Below, piece by piece: positions 20,353-30,749 of a stretch of DNA of 45,873 bases. Source of the DNA: Chara braunii. Lineage: Eukaryota; Streptophyta; Charophyceae; Charales; Characeae. Under the pieces are notes generated by a model. That model had not been told where the DNA came from, did not search any database, and worked only from the letters and a program-made list of their open reading frames with translations. The stretch spans positions 299,065 through 344,937 of the forward strand of contig BFEA01000171.1 of the NCBI GenBank assembly GCA_003427395.1, read 5' to 3'. A program made the translations under genes and the position numbers. Each line of letters starts with the position of its first letter. The first letter of the stretch is position 1.

Positions 20353-20519
20353 CTCCCCAAAAGTGCGTCCATGCACGCAACGGGACATAATGGGATGAAT
20401 GGGTCTGCCGAGCATTGATAGATTCATTAGATTCATTCAAAATGAGCCGTTGCAGCACTGCAGCAACGACTGGCCCGTCCGCAGTCGCAATTTCAGAAGT
20501 ACTGGGGGTTTAATCTTTA

Positions 20520-20592
20520 CACATCCTTACTCTGCACATCTATCATTAGAAAACTCCACATCCTTACTCTGCACATCTATCATTAGAAAACT
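20520..20592. repeat. 37-bp direct duplication
   Basis: ACATCCTTACTCTGCACATC followed by TATCATTAGAAAACT occurs at 20521 and 20558. The right copy overlaps the splice-donor-like sequence of the exon candidate at 20596-20745. Confidence 0.85.
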
Positions 20593-20595
20593 TAC

Positions 20596-20745
20596 CCGCT
20601 TCCTGACTGAGCCTGGCCTTTGTGACGCCTGTGATATCATTGATGACTCGATGCGAAGCCTCGCCGAATGATCGCTGCTGTCGTGACATAACATCTTCTT
20701 TCCCGATTGGTTCTCCGCTGACTCTGGCGTCTCCAGCAACAGACT
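20596..20745 (-). CDS. Exon-like minus-strand segment, unknown protein
   Basis: On the minus strand a 150-bp open segment is bounded by a strong acceptor (TTCTTTTCAG) and a strong donor (GCGG then GTAAGTTTTC). The frame in phase with both gives SVAGDARVSGEPIGKEDVM then SRQQRSFGEASHRVINDITG and VTKARLSQEA, without stops. Neighbouring exons were not found. The RVINDITGV string recalls short motifs near cyclin destruction boxes, but this is too weak for a name. Confidence 0.35.
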
Positions 20746-20979
20746 CTGAAAAGAACATACGTAAGGAAGTGGAATAACTGACAAGTCCTTCTGTACGAGA
20801 GCTCAAAATGGTGAAGCCATAAATTACAAAGGCAACCAATTGTGTACTTAGTCTTGGGACCTGTCAGTGTCCCCACATCTTGGATCTGCTGGCTGCAGAC
20901 AGGCCGTGCACTTTCCTGTAATAGGAGCTATCTTCGCCCGAGTTTGTTTATATACACAGGACTGGATAGGTTAACACTT

Positions 20980-21235
20980 GCCCTTAGTACCCTTAGTGAT
21001 GTTTTGTGCACCCACAAACCTGACCGCTTTGATTTCCCTCCAAAGGGCATAGAACCATACCCACACCCTTTGTACCCTTACTGATGTTTTGTGGCCCCAC
21101 AAACTTTACCCCCTTTAATTTCCTCCCAGTGACAAAGAAGCATACACACGCCCTTTGTACCCTTACTAATGTTTTGTGGACCCACAAACTTGAACCCCTT
21201 TAATTTCCTCTAAATGACATAGAAGCATACGCACT
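20980..21235. repeat. Tandem ~95-bp repeat, three units
   Basis: Units containing CCCTTTGTACCCTTACTGATGTTTTGTGG, broken here as CCCTTTGTACCCTTA and CTGATGTTTTGTGG, then CCCACAAACTT and TTTAATTTCCTCC, recur about every 95 bp. Confidence 0.75.
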
Positions 21236-21250
21236 CCCAACTTCAGCACT

Positions 21251-21800
21251 GGCAGAGCCATCAAAGGATAAATAAATACATTAACACAGATGCTGGCATG
21301 GGCTGGCACAAACCCTGACGCATACGCTGGAGTGGATACTGAAGCACACGCTTTTTTTGGTGTAGGTGCCGGCAAGGACACACCTTTGGCCCTACCCGCG
21401 TTTGGCTTGCACCGGCTATTTTGGAATGATTCACGCCTCGCTTTGTTATCGTTGACAGAAGCGGATCGGTTAAAACTTGCCCTTACTGATGCGTAGGAAC
21501 ACACAAACTTCACCACTCCGATTTCCTCCAAGGCCCAAAGGGCATAGTACCATACCCACTCCCAACTTCAACAGTGGCAGAGCCATCAAAGGATAAATAA
21601 GGATGTTGGAGAGGACGCTGGCATAGGCTGGCACAAATCTGCTGTACACGCCGCAGTGGATGTCGATGCACGTGCTGATTCTGCTGCAGGTGCCGGCAAA
21701 GACGCACCTTTGGCCCTGCTCGCATTTGGCTCGCACGAGCCATTTCAGAAGAGCATTCACCGTGGTCACTGCACAGTGCTGATTCTGCTGCAATGCCGGC
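21251..21800. repeat. ~325-bp duplication with Asp/Ala-rich frames
   Basis: GGCAGAGCCATCAAAGGATAAATAA-like sequence starts at 21251 and 21576, and both are followed by GCTGGCAT[GA]GGCTGGCACAAA and later GGTGCCGGCAA[GA]GACGCACC. The first copy encodes GVDTEAHAFFGVGAGKDTPL. A degenerate second frame gives a related Asp/Ala-rich peptide. Further GATGC-rich remnants continue to about 22720. Confidence 0.6.
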
Positions 21801-21849
21801 AAACACACTGATTCTGCTGCAGGTGCCAGGAAAGACGCACCTTGTTCGC

Positions 21850-22220
21850 TATGCAGACGACTTTCTGATCGGAGTCATGGGACCGCAGGTACTACATGGT
21901 CTCTAACGGCACACGCGCTTGGACCTAAACCATTACATGGGCCATATATCGCTACAGTGACTACATGCTGAAGCTGCTCCCAGAAGATGCCGATAACACT
22001 CCTCCTGACGATGCAGAGATTTATGAATTGGAGAAGTCTATGTTGATGCTGACACCCTGAACCTCGTGAAAATAGATGCCGTGCTGAATTCGATGAATGT
22101 GCATGCACAATCTAAATGAGAGCACAGTGCACACACTCTCAAGAATCAAGATAATGGATGCAGAGTCGCGCATTCTTTTTATTTATTTATTTATTTAATC
22201 AGACTCATTTGCAGAGTGTG
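21850..22220. other. No supported gene
   Basis: Mixed sequence with scattered GATGC-type remnants and a TTTA run at 22178-22197. No gene supported. Confidence 0.45.
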
Positions 22221-22221
22221 C

Positions 22222-22275
22222 TTAATTTCTAACAGTTAAGAAATTAACCGTCTAGGCTCGACTCTTCGAGCCTAG
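22222..22275. other. Two adjacent perfect hairpins
   Basis: TAATTTCT/AGAAATTA with an 8-base loop is followed closely by CTAGGCTCGA/TCGAGCCTAG (22252-22261 and 22266-22275) with a 4-base loop CTCT. There is no T run after the second stem and no gene upstream, so a terminator is not indicated. Confidence 0.7.
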
Positions 22276-22433
22276 CAGTGGAGCTAAAATTCTGATTGAG
22301 ATCCAGATGCATATGTTCATTCTCATGCGTACGGACGGAAATTCCAGGAAAAGACAAAACTGCAGCAGCCAGAGGATTGGCGGATACCGATGCGAAAGCC
22401 AGTGCATGCAGATGTACATGCTCAAGCGTTTGG

Positions 22434-22463
22434 TTGGGGGGAGGAGGGAGGGAGGGGGAGGGA
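22434..22463 (+). other. G-quadruplex-prone G-rich run
   Basis: The plus strand has five or more GGG runs separated by A or GGA within 30 bases, matching the usual quadruplex pattern. Confidence 0.65.
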
Positions 22464-22499
22464 AGTGCAAGAGAAAACTTTCATAATATATAATATAGG

Positions 22500-23580
22500 T
22501 GAGGAACTGCAGGTGCTGGAAATCGCGTGCAGCATACATTTAATGTGATGAATATAGCAAGAAAAGGATCAAAGTTCATCAAACCATAGCTTCTCACATT
22601 ATTATTGGTAGTCAATAGAAAATCCACGTATGCAGTGCCGCCTTCCTGATAGTTATGGCGGCCGCAAGGCGGCGATCCACCCATGAGAAATGCTGATGCG
22701 GATACAAGTGCAGGTGCCAGCATATAGAGTTGCAGCTTTCCACTCTCCGTGCTGTTGTGAACATAAGATGCAAAGAGTGAAGTAGACGTTCCGGCATGGA
22801 GGTTGAAATGAGGATGACGCCGAATTGCTGGACACGAAGTGTTGACGTAATGCGTACTATTCTAGAAACAGTGTGTGAACCACGCTCCCTGAAATGTTCC
22901 AAGCCTGGCTATTCGCAACATACTTGTATGAAACAGATACGCCAAGATTTTCGAGGGGCGGCTGGAGGTTTGAAATGAGGATGACAAACGTAAAAGGCTA
23001 AACTGGGAGAGTACAAAGCAGCTATTCAGAAGGAAATAGGGGACGAAGGAAGGCAATGACTGAAGATGCACTTGTAAGGGCAGCGCATCTTTCTCTCTCT
23101 CCTTTTTCTGGCTTCCTTTCGTGTATGAAGGTGCACTTGTCTTGCCTTTGCTTCCTTTTCCACTATTTTTAATCAATCGCCCTTTGTCCCGCGCATCTGC
23201 ACATGCGTCTCCCTTGCATCAATGACTAAAAAAACAAGGATAGATCCTGGGGGATGATGAACAGAGGACAAACCAGAACAGCGCAAAGCACTGGGGACTC
23301 TAAGGGAGACGGTCCCTGTCTAAACTTGTGCCAGACAAAGCTGACGCTACTAAAGAAAACAAATTTGGGTGAAAAAAAAGAGGATGATTGGACAGGGAGT
23401 CGGGCCCTCAAATTCCAGGAGAAAAAGCTTTAGATGGGAAGTAATGAGGGAAATGGAGAGATTGGCATGACTCAGAATCATCGCATAGACGGCAAGACTC
23501 TGGCACAGGAGGACCAAGCCCATTTTGGGATGTAAGGCCGGCGGGGAGAAAATCACCAACGAAACACAATCACAAGGGAT
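22500..23580. other. No supported gene
   Basis: Several short ORFs on both strands without motif, conserved composition or splice context. Remnants of GATGCGGATAC-like sequence occur near 22690. Confidence 0.5.
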
Positions 23581-23586
23581 TAATAC

Positions 23587-24000
23587 CTCTCAGGTTCCTC
23601 TGCTCTCGTTTGTATATCTAGCTGTGCTATGTCGGTTCACCCATGTCCAACGTGGATGTTCAAAGCACAGCACAACTACTACCGTGCCTCTTCCATCTCA
23701 TTCCGCCATAGCCACACAACCCTCGGATGACGAGGTCCAAGACTTCCACCATAGCCACACCCTCGAATGATGAGGTCCAAGACTTCCGCCATAGCCACAC
23801 TCTCCTCTCAGGCTCCTATGCTCTCGTTTGTATATCTAGCTGTGCTATGTTGGTTCACCCATGTCCGACGTGGATGTTCAAAGCACAGCACAACTACTAC
23901 CGTGCCTCTTCCATCTCATTCCGCCATAGCCACACAACCCTCGAATGATGAGGTCCAAAACTTCCGCCACAGTCAGCCACACTCTCGGATGAGATCCAAG
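23587..24000. repeat. 218-bp tandem duplication with nested 40-bp units
   Basis: CTCTCAGG[TC]TCCT[CA]TGCTCTCG starts at 23587 and 23805, followed by nearly identical sequence including GTGGATGTTCAAAGCACAGC. Inside the unit a 40-bp repeat (GATGAGGTCCAAGACTTCC, GCCATAGCCACAC) is itself tandem (23721, 23761). ORFs through it are repeat frames. Confidence 0.9.
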
Positions 24001-25143
24001 ACGAGCCCGTACCCACGCAGCCTGTATGCGCACAGGCTGAGACAAATTCCAAAGGAGAACGGCGTAACTAGCGATCAATACTCCTTCCCAACGGACTGTC
24101 GATGCTGACCCGAGGTTCCCCTTGGCCGTGGGATAAGAAAGCATTGTGCAGGTGCCATCGTGTACATACGACTCGCTCGTGGGATAGGAATCGGACTGCT
24201 GCTCTCCAGAATATAACTAAGCCAGGACCATGAGGCCCTGTTTTCATTAAACAAGAAGGAAATGAGGAAATGTTGAAGGATGAGCCTAGTCGGGCATCTA
24301 TCGCAAGGCGGACAGGAAAAAACAAAAAAGACTATCCGTAAAATGGCAGTTACCAGCATGCACAAGCAAGCATACATGAGCCCAGCAATGGCCGAAAAAT
24401 ACACATGAGATCGAGCCAATACCAGCCGTATGGGGAGTGCAACACTTTTCCTAGCAGGAGGCCATAGAGGAGCTGAAACAGAAGCTGTTTAAAGTTTAGA
24501 CATAAAAATTAAACCACCACTGTCTCCAGAAAAATTGGGCCGGGCCTGGTCGTATCATCAATCCGAAGGACGAACTGAACAGGGTAGCCCTCCTGGTGAC
24601 CATGGCAGCCGTAAACGGAAGTAGCGGTTTGGAACAGTCTTAAAAAGTAGCGGTTCAGAAAAGAGTACAACTGTACGAACAGATACGTTATGTTATGTTG
24701 GGCGAAAAGTCATCGTTCAAAATTGGTGGCTGAACCCTGACCACAACATGAACCAGGAGAAGAATTAACGAACTGACAAATTTGAGATGGCATCTGCGAC
24801 GTCTCACTATTAAACCAACAGTGTGGCCTCGCCCATAACCATAAGTCGTCACCTCTGGAAACAACCAAAAGGCCCGAAACACATAGCGCTGTGAGAAAGA
24901 TGAGTGAGACGAGGACAAACTTCTTGCAAGCAGAGTATCTCTTGGGACCCGCGCCAGGTTGTGGGAAGCACACACGCTCAACCCCTCCATGCTGTTGATC
25001 GGCTGGGCCCGGCACCTCCTGGGACAGTACCGACAATGTTCTGGTTCCAGTAGCGTCCTCAGACTGGCCTTCAAAGCGTCCCTGAGAAGGTCAGAATATA
25101 AGAGACAAAAGCATGAGCGAGCGCCGAAGTAGAGGAGACTGCT
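24001..25143. other. No supported gene
   Basis: A 224-codon minus-strand frame (24688-25362) is Leu/Ser/Arg-rich and motif-free; it overlaps the more protein-like plus-strand ORF at 25144. I see nothing else supportable. Confidence 0.4.
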
Positions 25144-25332
25144 ATGGGTAAAGGGGAGCATCTGGAAGGGTACCATGAAACTGTCAAACAATTGAAGAGG
25201 ATGAGGGCCTCCTCTTATAGTCGTCAATTTCAGCTTCAACAGATCAAGTTGCTGCTGGAGAAGGATTACAAAGCTCGGCATGCACAGGAGAGTTATGGGA
25301 GAATTAGGGAGCAAAGAGATAAACGTGGTTAA
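25144..25332 (+). CDS. Small ORF or exon fragment, unknown
   Basis: A 62-codon frame starts at ATG, with an upstream in-frame stop nine codons before it. The residues MGKGEHLEGYHETVKQLKRM then RASSYSRQFQLQQIKLLLEK and DYKARHAQESYGRIREQRDKRG are charged and helical, protein-like in composition. No family is recognised and no neighbouring exon was found. It may be a real short gene, an exon remnant, or chance. Confidence 0.25.
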   Translation: MGKGEHLEGYHETVKQLKRMRASSYSRQFQLQQIKLLLEKDYKARHAQESYGRIREQRDKRG

Positions 25333-25484
25333 CCGGGGGTGTGTTTGCGCCAAATTTTGCACTGAAACTGTCAGACTGGCCAGATTTTTCTCTTTTCTAA
25401 AGTTTTTTGAAGTTTTCCACTCTGTTGCGTGTGGCGGTGTGGCGAAAATGGCAAGTTTTCGGCCCTCCGTTAACCATCTGTCGT

Positions 25485-25725
25485 GTTTATTTTTTTGAAG
25501 GGCGAGGACCTTCCGATATCGTCATTCAGAAATATTTGATTTCATTCATCTAATGCAAGTTATGCAACCATCTGGATGCGAACTTAGGTCTGTATTTCAC
25601 CAGATGAACCATCTCGATGCGAACTTAGGTCTGTATTTCACCAGCTGAACCATCTGGATGCGAACTTAGATCTGTATTTCACCAGTTGATGGGTGTACCA
25701 ACTGAGCTAGGCTCATTGGTACAGA
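25485..25725 (-). mobile_element. tRNA-derived SINE, copy 1, with amplified segment
   Basis: On the minus strand the head has a perfect A-box TAGCTCAGTTGG (25698-25709) and a B-box-like AAGTTCGCATCC (25656-25667). The body ends in AAGGTCCTCGCCCTTCAAAA-AAATAAA. It matches the copy at 32227-32345 through head and tail, which defines a family. The B-box region is triplicated in 41-bp units (25568, 25609, 25650). SINEs are Pol III-transcribed and moved by LINE enzymes. Confidence 0.65.
25568..25690. repeat. 41-bp tandem repeat inside the SINE
   Basis: Three units begin at 25568, 25609 and 25650; each has CCATCT[GC]GATGCGAACTTAG, then [GA]TCTGTATTTCACCAG and a variable base followed by TGA. Differences are single bases. 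Confidence 0.92.
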
Positions 25726-25739
25726 TTCTCCTCCTTTCT

Positions 25740-26300
25740 TGATGTCGGATGGAAGCTTAGCTCTCCCAGATGCAGGCAACATGGTACGCACTAGGGTAGT
25801 ATTGGCGCCTACCACCGACGCTTACCATAGGTGGTAGGCACCCCGACCGGTAGGTGCCGACCAGTCCGACGGTCAGCTGGTCGGCCCCCGACCAATCCAG
25901 GGGGACCGCCCGTCGGCATGACTACTCTGGCACGCACAGAAAAAACATGCCCTCAAGTCTGTACAGCACCCAAACCGTTATGGGTAGCATTGAACTCCCA
26001 GGGCTTTTTTTGCTTTTTTTTCCAGTGCGCTCACAGGCTTAGCTTTTCTGTTTTTTTGGTGCGCTCAGGGACTTTTTGGCAGGGAAGAGAAAGGCTAACG
26101 CTGCAATCAAACCCAGATAATTTCTACCCCAAGTTATTAAGGAAAAAAGGTTATTTGGGGGGAAGGAGGGTACCTTGAGGATGTGGTTCCGGGTTCACTG
26201 ACGTAGAGCTAACCGTGTTTTTTTTTCCTTTTTCTTTCTTAACTAATTTATTAATTTGACATTTTAGCTGAGCAACGGGTCCAGCGTTCCTTACATGAGT
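25740..26300. other. No supported gene
   Basis: Mixed sequence with a GC-rich patch of GGTCGG/CCGACC inverted motifs near 25840-25910 and T-rich runs at 26005 and 26217. The 115-codon ORF at 25831-26178 has no motif. Confidence 0.45.
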
Positions 26301-26302
26301 TA

Positions 26303-26439
26303 GGGCATACTACCACACGGCCGTCAAAATCGCAGAATCGCAAAATCAGCCGCCAGATCGATGACTCCTTTCCGAAGGACCCGATCTAGCCGCTGATTTT
26401 GCAATTCTGCTATTCTGAGCGCCTAGTGTGAGTATACTC
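26303..26439. mobile_element. PIF/Harbinger-like MITE
   Basis: Inverted ends GGGCATACTACCACAC and the complement of GTGTGAGTATACTC extend inwards through GCAAAATCAGC and GATCG, covering about 50 bp per arm with mismatches. The element is flanked by TTA on both sides (26300-26302, 26440-26442). A 3-bp TTA/TAA duplication and G-rich ends are typical of PIF/Harbinger MITEs. No ORF. Confidence 0.7.
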
Positions 26440-26442
26440 TTA

Positions 26443-27690
26443 GCCAACCAACGCTTCTCTCCATCACTGCTGAGAGACCCTGAGACAAAGGTAGTGATTG
26501 CTTACAAGGTAAGGGGAGAAAAGGCCAATGAAACAAAATCCATGCTGTTCCTTTCATTTTTTTTTAATTAATAAATAAGACAGGTCCTTATGGTCCTGGC
26601 TCCATACCCATTCTTGGTAGCATCAGTCCAGTTGCTTTTCCCCAGGCAAGTCATGAACACCATTTACACCCTCACACTTCTTTCCGGTCGGCCGAAGGAC
26701 CCCTGAAGGGCCTGAACATCATTGATAGTCCCTAATTCAGGAAAATTCACAGTCAGCTGGCCTTTCTCATGTATTCCTCTCAGGTTTGAACGCTGAACCT
26801 GCCAGCTTTGCTATTTTAAACAAGAATCAAAAGAAAGCTAGCATACTTCCTTATCTGTGTCGGCTTAATACCGCGTCACCACCCTTTTGCTCCCTTGTCC
26901 ATTGTTGTTGAATCCACGTCTGGCCATCACGACGGCGTGGGACTATGAGATCTCTCTGTTTGAGTGTTCTGCATCCCGGGTGCTGAATCCAAGTTCTGCC
27001 AGTCCTTCCACCTCAGCCACAAGTCATCGATGTCTGCCACCCTACCCCTAGCTAACCAGACTCTCTTGAAGTTTGCCAGACGTACCTGGTCCGTATCAAG
27101 GGTCCCCTGTATTGCACGTTTGACCCTTTGACATTGACAGAGAATTTCCACCTCCCATCATACTCTCGGTAGCGGTCCAGATTCAATCATGTGAATTCTT
27201 GCTGTTGTCCTCCTGTTGATTCCTCATCCAGGATTTGTTCGACTTTCCGTAGAAATCCCCCCGAATTCGCAAATCTGGACATACTGTAAGCCCAGAGGGA
27301 CTAAGGCCAGAGATTGGTGGCGACCAAAGCCCGCTCGAGCCTGTTGTCGCTCTGTATACATATACACTAGTAGCACTCTATGTATCTCCACATAGCACGG
27401 ACTCTACCTCCAACTTGTTTCAAGACGACTATACTAACCGCCTGAAGTTGTTTCACATATAGTCTCTGTTCCAGCACATAGCGAGATTACGAGGCTCATA
27501 TTCGAACCTCAGGATGCTTTTTGGACTTTATCTCTTGTGATTGAGAAATGAGAGATGGACTTTCTTCTTTCTCTCTCCAGATATAACTGAGTCTGGAGAG
27601 TGGGTAAGCAAAGAAGATAATACGCCGCCGGCCAAATCCACCCATCCCACCTCTTATATATCTACGTCTAGACCTACAGTGAGCATGTGA
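26443..27690. other. Mostly unassigned sequence
   Basis: A minus-strand frame at 26927-27151 (VKRAIQGTLDTDQVRLANFK, then RVWLARGRVADIDDLWLRWK) is protein-like and could be a retroelement or host exon remnant, but no family is recognised. I see nothing else supportable. Confidence 0.35.
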
Positions 27691-27693
27691 TGT

Positions 27694-27786
27694 AAAAATC
27701 TTTCCTAGGTCTGGCAAGCTATTATAGGAACTTCTCTATCATAGCCCCTCCTTGCAGGAGACTTCTTAAGAAGGAGGCTGTTTGAT
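27694..27786 (+). pseudogene. Gypsy reverse transcriptase fragment
   Basis: The plus strand encodes KSFLGLASYYRNFSIIAPPC then RRLLKKEAV before a stop. It matches the RT/RNase H connection of Ty3/gypsy pol and aligns with RSFLGLANYYRKFVRNFSTI in the first element of this window. Both sides are lost. Confidence 0.75.
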
Positions 27787-27789
27787 TTC

Positions 27790-28833
27790 GCGGGTGTAGA
27801 GAGAAGATGCAAGACAACATACATGCCTCAAGTTCTCTTTAAACTGTTTGTCTTTCCATTTTGAAGAAACAGAGATGCAAGAGGGGCATATAGAGTCAGG
27901 ACGAGGTTGTGTTAGAAAAGGACTACACGTCCTCTGTGCGAGAAAGTGACATGTGGCATTGGGGGATGAATGGGTTGAAGAAAGTGGCACTTTCAGGCTT
28001 CATCCTTGAGGTCGAACTCGTATGTGACAGTGCGATGCATCATTGGATACTGGATTTCATTTTGAAAGCGGTGCAAGCAGACCACCATGCGTGGAACACT
28101 CCAACACAAGCCTCGCATCACATCGCACTCAAATGAGACACACAAGAGATCCGAAGCCCAAAACAGTCTTTAATACACAACACCAAACATAGTGGTCTTC
28201 TTTGTCACCGACCGCTATGGTCGCCCAACTCGACATGCAGGTAAGCCTCTCTTCTCTTCCTCCCTCTCACATCTCTCTCTCTCTCTCTCTCTCTCTCATG
28301 GCTGCTCTCACTCTCACAGTCCTCACTCGTCTCTCAGAGTGTCTTCCTCTCCCCCCCTCACTCTGTCTCTCTCTCATACTTCACCTATGGCTATGGTGCC
28401 CCGCACCATTGACTGCACTGCCCTACATTCACTCTCTCTCGCTCAGTCGCCACTCCAACTCACAAGACCGCAGCAGTGCTTCCGAATTGAGTACGGACCA
28501 TAACATGTGGACGTCCAGGTTCCGCTGGGCTTTTATACTTGCTGATCTGCCTTCCAGACATCTTTTGCTGGTTATGGGTAACTCTTATCTATCAGAGACT
28601 TCCTACCACGATCTAATCATGGTACAAACAAAGACAAGTATTCATGAATACTGTACAAGCTGCTGGAACCATAAATTGAACAAAGAATGCGACTTGGGAC
28701 TAGGATTTGGGACTGAACCAGGGGTACTGAGATTCCTGAATCCTTTACTACCGCCGGGCTAAATTTGAAGTCCTAAGTCCTTTGAGAAGTTTCAACCCTT
28801 TCACCTATCTGCAAACCTGATTCCTCTCATGGC
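27790..28833. other. No supported gene; short TC microsatellite
   Basis: A TC run lies near 28270-28298. The overlapping Ser/Leu-rich frames at 28192-28762 follow low-complexity sequence. I see no supported gene. Confidence 0.45.
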
Positions 28834-29805
28834 TTATTCATAATGAGATACAATTCGAGTTGCAGTCTCTACGAGCTGGTCCTTAGGGAACCACCTATCG
28901 TCCCTATCCTCATCCGGATCATGGCACTACTATCTAAACTTGAATTCTTTCTGTGGCCTGCCTCGTCTACCTGATCTGAGGGTATCATGATCTACAATCC
29001 GGTCGATTTATAATTTTCGTCCATTTCAGGAGGAATCGTAGATGTTCTAGAGAGAAACGAATTGCCAGTATCCACAAGTAGCAGCTTAGATGCATGAAAT
29101 ACCGGGTAAGTTGCAAGATGTGGTGGGACTACGTAGGACGAACCATCTGCATCTCCCTTGACATTGATGATCTCCCACAGCCCTCTATATGCCGGCAACA
29201 ACTTTAGAGAATTCCTTCTTCATGCACCAATTCTTTGGGCTTCACCCACACTAGATCTCCAAAAGCAAACTGTGAAGGACGTCTATGCTTGTTGGACTGC
29301 TCAATCATCTTGTGTTGTATGAGTCGAATCCTTTCCTCGACTTCTTGCAGTAGAACTTCAGTGCAAACTCACATGTGCCGGGTGGTAATCGGTGCAGCTG
29401 ATCAGCATTCGGGCAGTCTATTGGTTTGCTTGGTTGCCATCCTTTATGCAGCTGATTCGGGGTGCGGTTTGTGGACAAGTGCACTGAGTTGTTGTACACT
29501 ATGGTCACACACGGTAAGTGCTCTTCCCAATCAACTTGATCTGGTCTTAAAGTGCATCCTGAGAGTTTGCTGTAGCAGTTATTCCTCTGCTGACGACATG
29601 GCCAACTGTGATCCATACATCTTTACGAGTCCTTGCCAATGCTCTTCGGTGAACCGGACATCTCAGGCACCAAGTATACTAAGCAGGTTGAAATTGTCCT
29701 TGACCCAATGATTGAAGAGTTGTCTAATGACCAACTCCGACCTAGCCTCTACCGGTACTGGCACAAACACTGCATACTTGCTGGATTTGTCAACAATGAC
29801 CATAA
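28834..29805 (-). pseudogene. Gypsy integrase and chromodomain fragment, minus strand
   Basis: Reading leftwards from 29805: VIVDKSSKYAVFVPVPVEA, then RPDQVDWEEHLPCVTIVYNN and SVHLSTNRTPNQLHKGWQ (integrase core), LLPAYRGLWEIINVKG-like and ATYPVFHASKLL (GPY-type region), RIVDHDTLRSGRRGRPQKEF, and RWFPKDQLVETATRIVSHYE ending at a TAA at 28834-28836. Several stops and frame changes break it. It is clearly related to the integrase at 11835-13391. It is cut at 29805 by the LTR of the second gypsy element. Confidence 0.85.
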
Positions 29806-30580
29806 TGAAACGGTTTCACCCAGTTGACCCAACATTTGCAGACCCTGAGATTCGATCCCTAGATCTGTGCCTAAACCCTGTACATTGACCCTGTGTGCTG
29901 AGTGAGATTCGAACCCGTGACCTGTCCCTAAAACCCGTAGGTTAGTTAGTGGGTCTGGTCGTTAGATGCCAGGACTTAATCCACAGACCTTCGTGTTAGT
30001 AAGGTTAGTATGTTACCATTAGACTTACTTAGGGCCCTTCTGGAAGTCTCTTCCTGTCTCGTCGTAGGCCTACGGGTCAGCCCAGTCCGTAGGCAATGGT
30101 GGTAGAGTCTAGAAGGTCGTAGACCTGTCTGTTCAGGTTCAGTCAGCAAGCACCACGCAAGTGGTGAGGGTCCCACGCGGTTTCCCACAGGTTCCACGCG
30201 TTTTGGCCCAGCATGCCAACGCGTTCTGGAGGCTTCCGGGCCCAGGGCCACACGGTTTGGGGCCCAGGCCCACGCGGTTTGGGGTCCAGGCCCACACGTT
30301 TTGAGGCAGGCCCAGGCCACCTCCGGAAGAGTATAAATAAAGAGGCAGCGATCAGCCATTCATTCATTCGCCTGTGAGCCATGCGGAAGCGCTGCCTTGG
30401 TGACTAGTGCGTGGAGGTCTGCAGGTGCCTGGAGCTGAAATGGGCAGTGAGGAAGATGACGCGGCCATAGCTAGTAGGAGGAAGACGACGGCGGCCATAG
30501 CCGCCAAGCTGCTGACGTCAACAGGGTGTATAGTATGTGTGTGTGTGCAGTGAGTGGACATTCAGGGTGGATCCTCGACC
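29806..30580 (+). repeat. Truncated 5' LTR of the second gypsy copy
   Basis: Similarity to 3824-4600 is seen at the start, around the TATA box and in GGCCATAGC-rich stretches. It has its own short tandem array (GGCCCAGGCCCACGCGGTTT and variants, about 30235-30310) that the first element lacks. Confidence 0.7.
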
Positions 30581-30600
30581 ACCATAGCCAGGAGGTCGGA

Positions 30601-30749
30601 GGTTGACCAAAACCGTTGACCAGCATTGATCGGAGGTTGACCAAGCTTGTTGACCGACGTATTGATCGGAGGTTGACCAAGGTTGTTGACCGACGTTGAC
30701 ATGGCTGACCAGAGCGTTGACCAAGACCGTTGACCGGAACGTTGGCCAA
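30601..30749 (+). repeat. GTTGACC array of the second gypsy copy
   Basis: Eight exact TTGACC plus variants (TTGATC, TTGACA, TTGGCC), with spacings of 8-17 bp that differ from the array at 5426-5576. Array sequence has diverged but the motif is kept. Confidence 0.85.

Noticed and set aside
19751-20458. 235-codon Ser/Leu-rich minus ORF and several plus ORFs
   Set aside because: Frames through GAA/GGA microsatellite.
22252-22275. Rho-independent-type terminator
   Set aside because: Perfect stem, but no T run follows and the genome is eukaryotic.
23587-24000. CRISPR-like direct repeats
   Set aside because: Units are contiguous tandem duplications without unique spacers, in a eukaryotic genome.
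24688-25362. 224-codon minus-strand ORF
   Set aside because: Low-complexity Leu/Ser/Arg composition, no motif, and opposite to a more protein-like frame.
25650-25720. Functional tRNA gene on the minus strand
   Set aside because: A- and B-boxes are present but acceptor and anticodon stems do not form, and the copy ends in a SINE tail.
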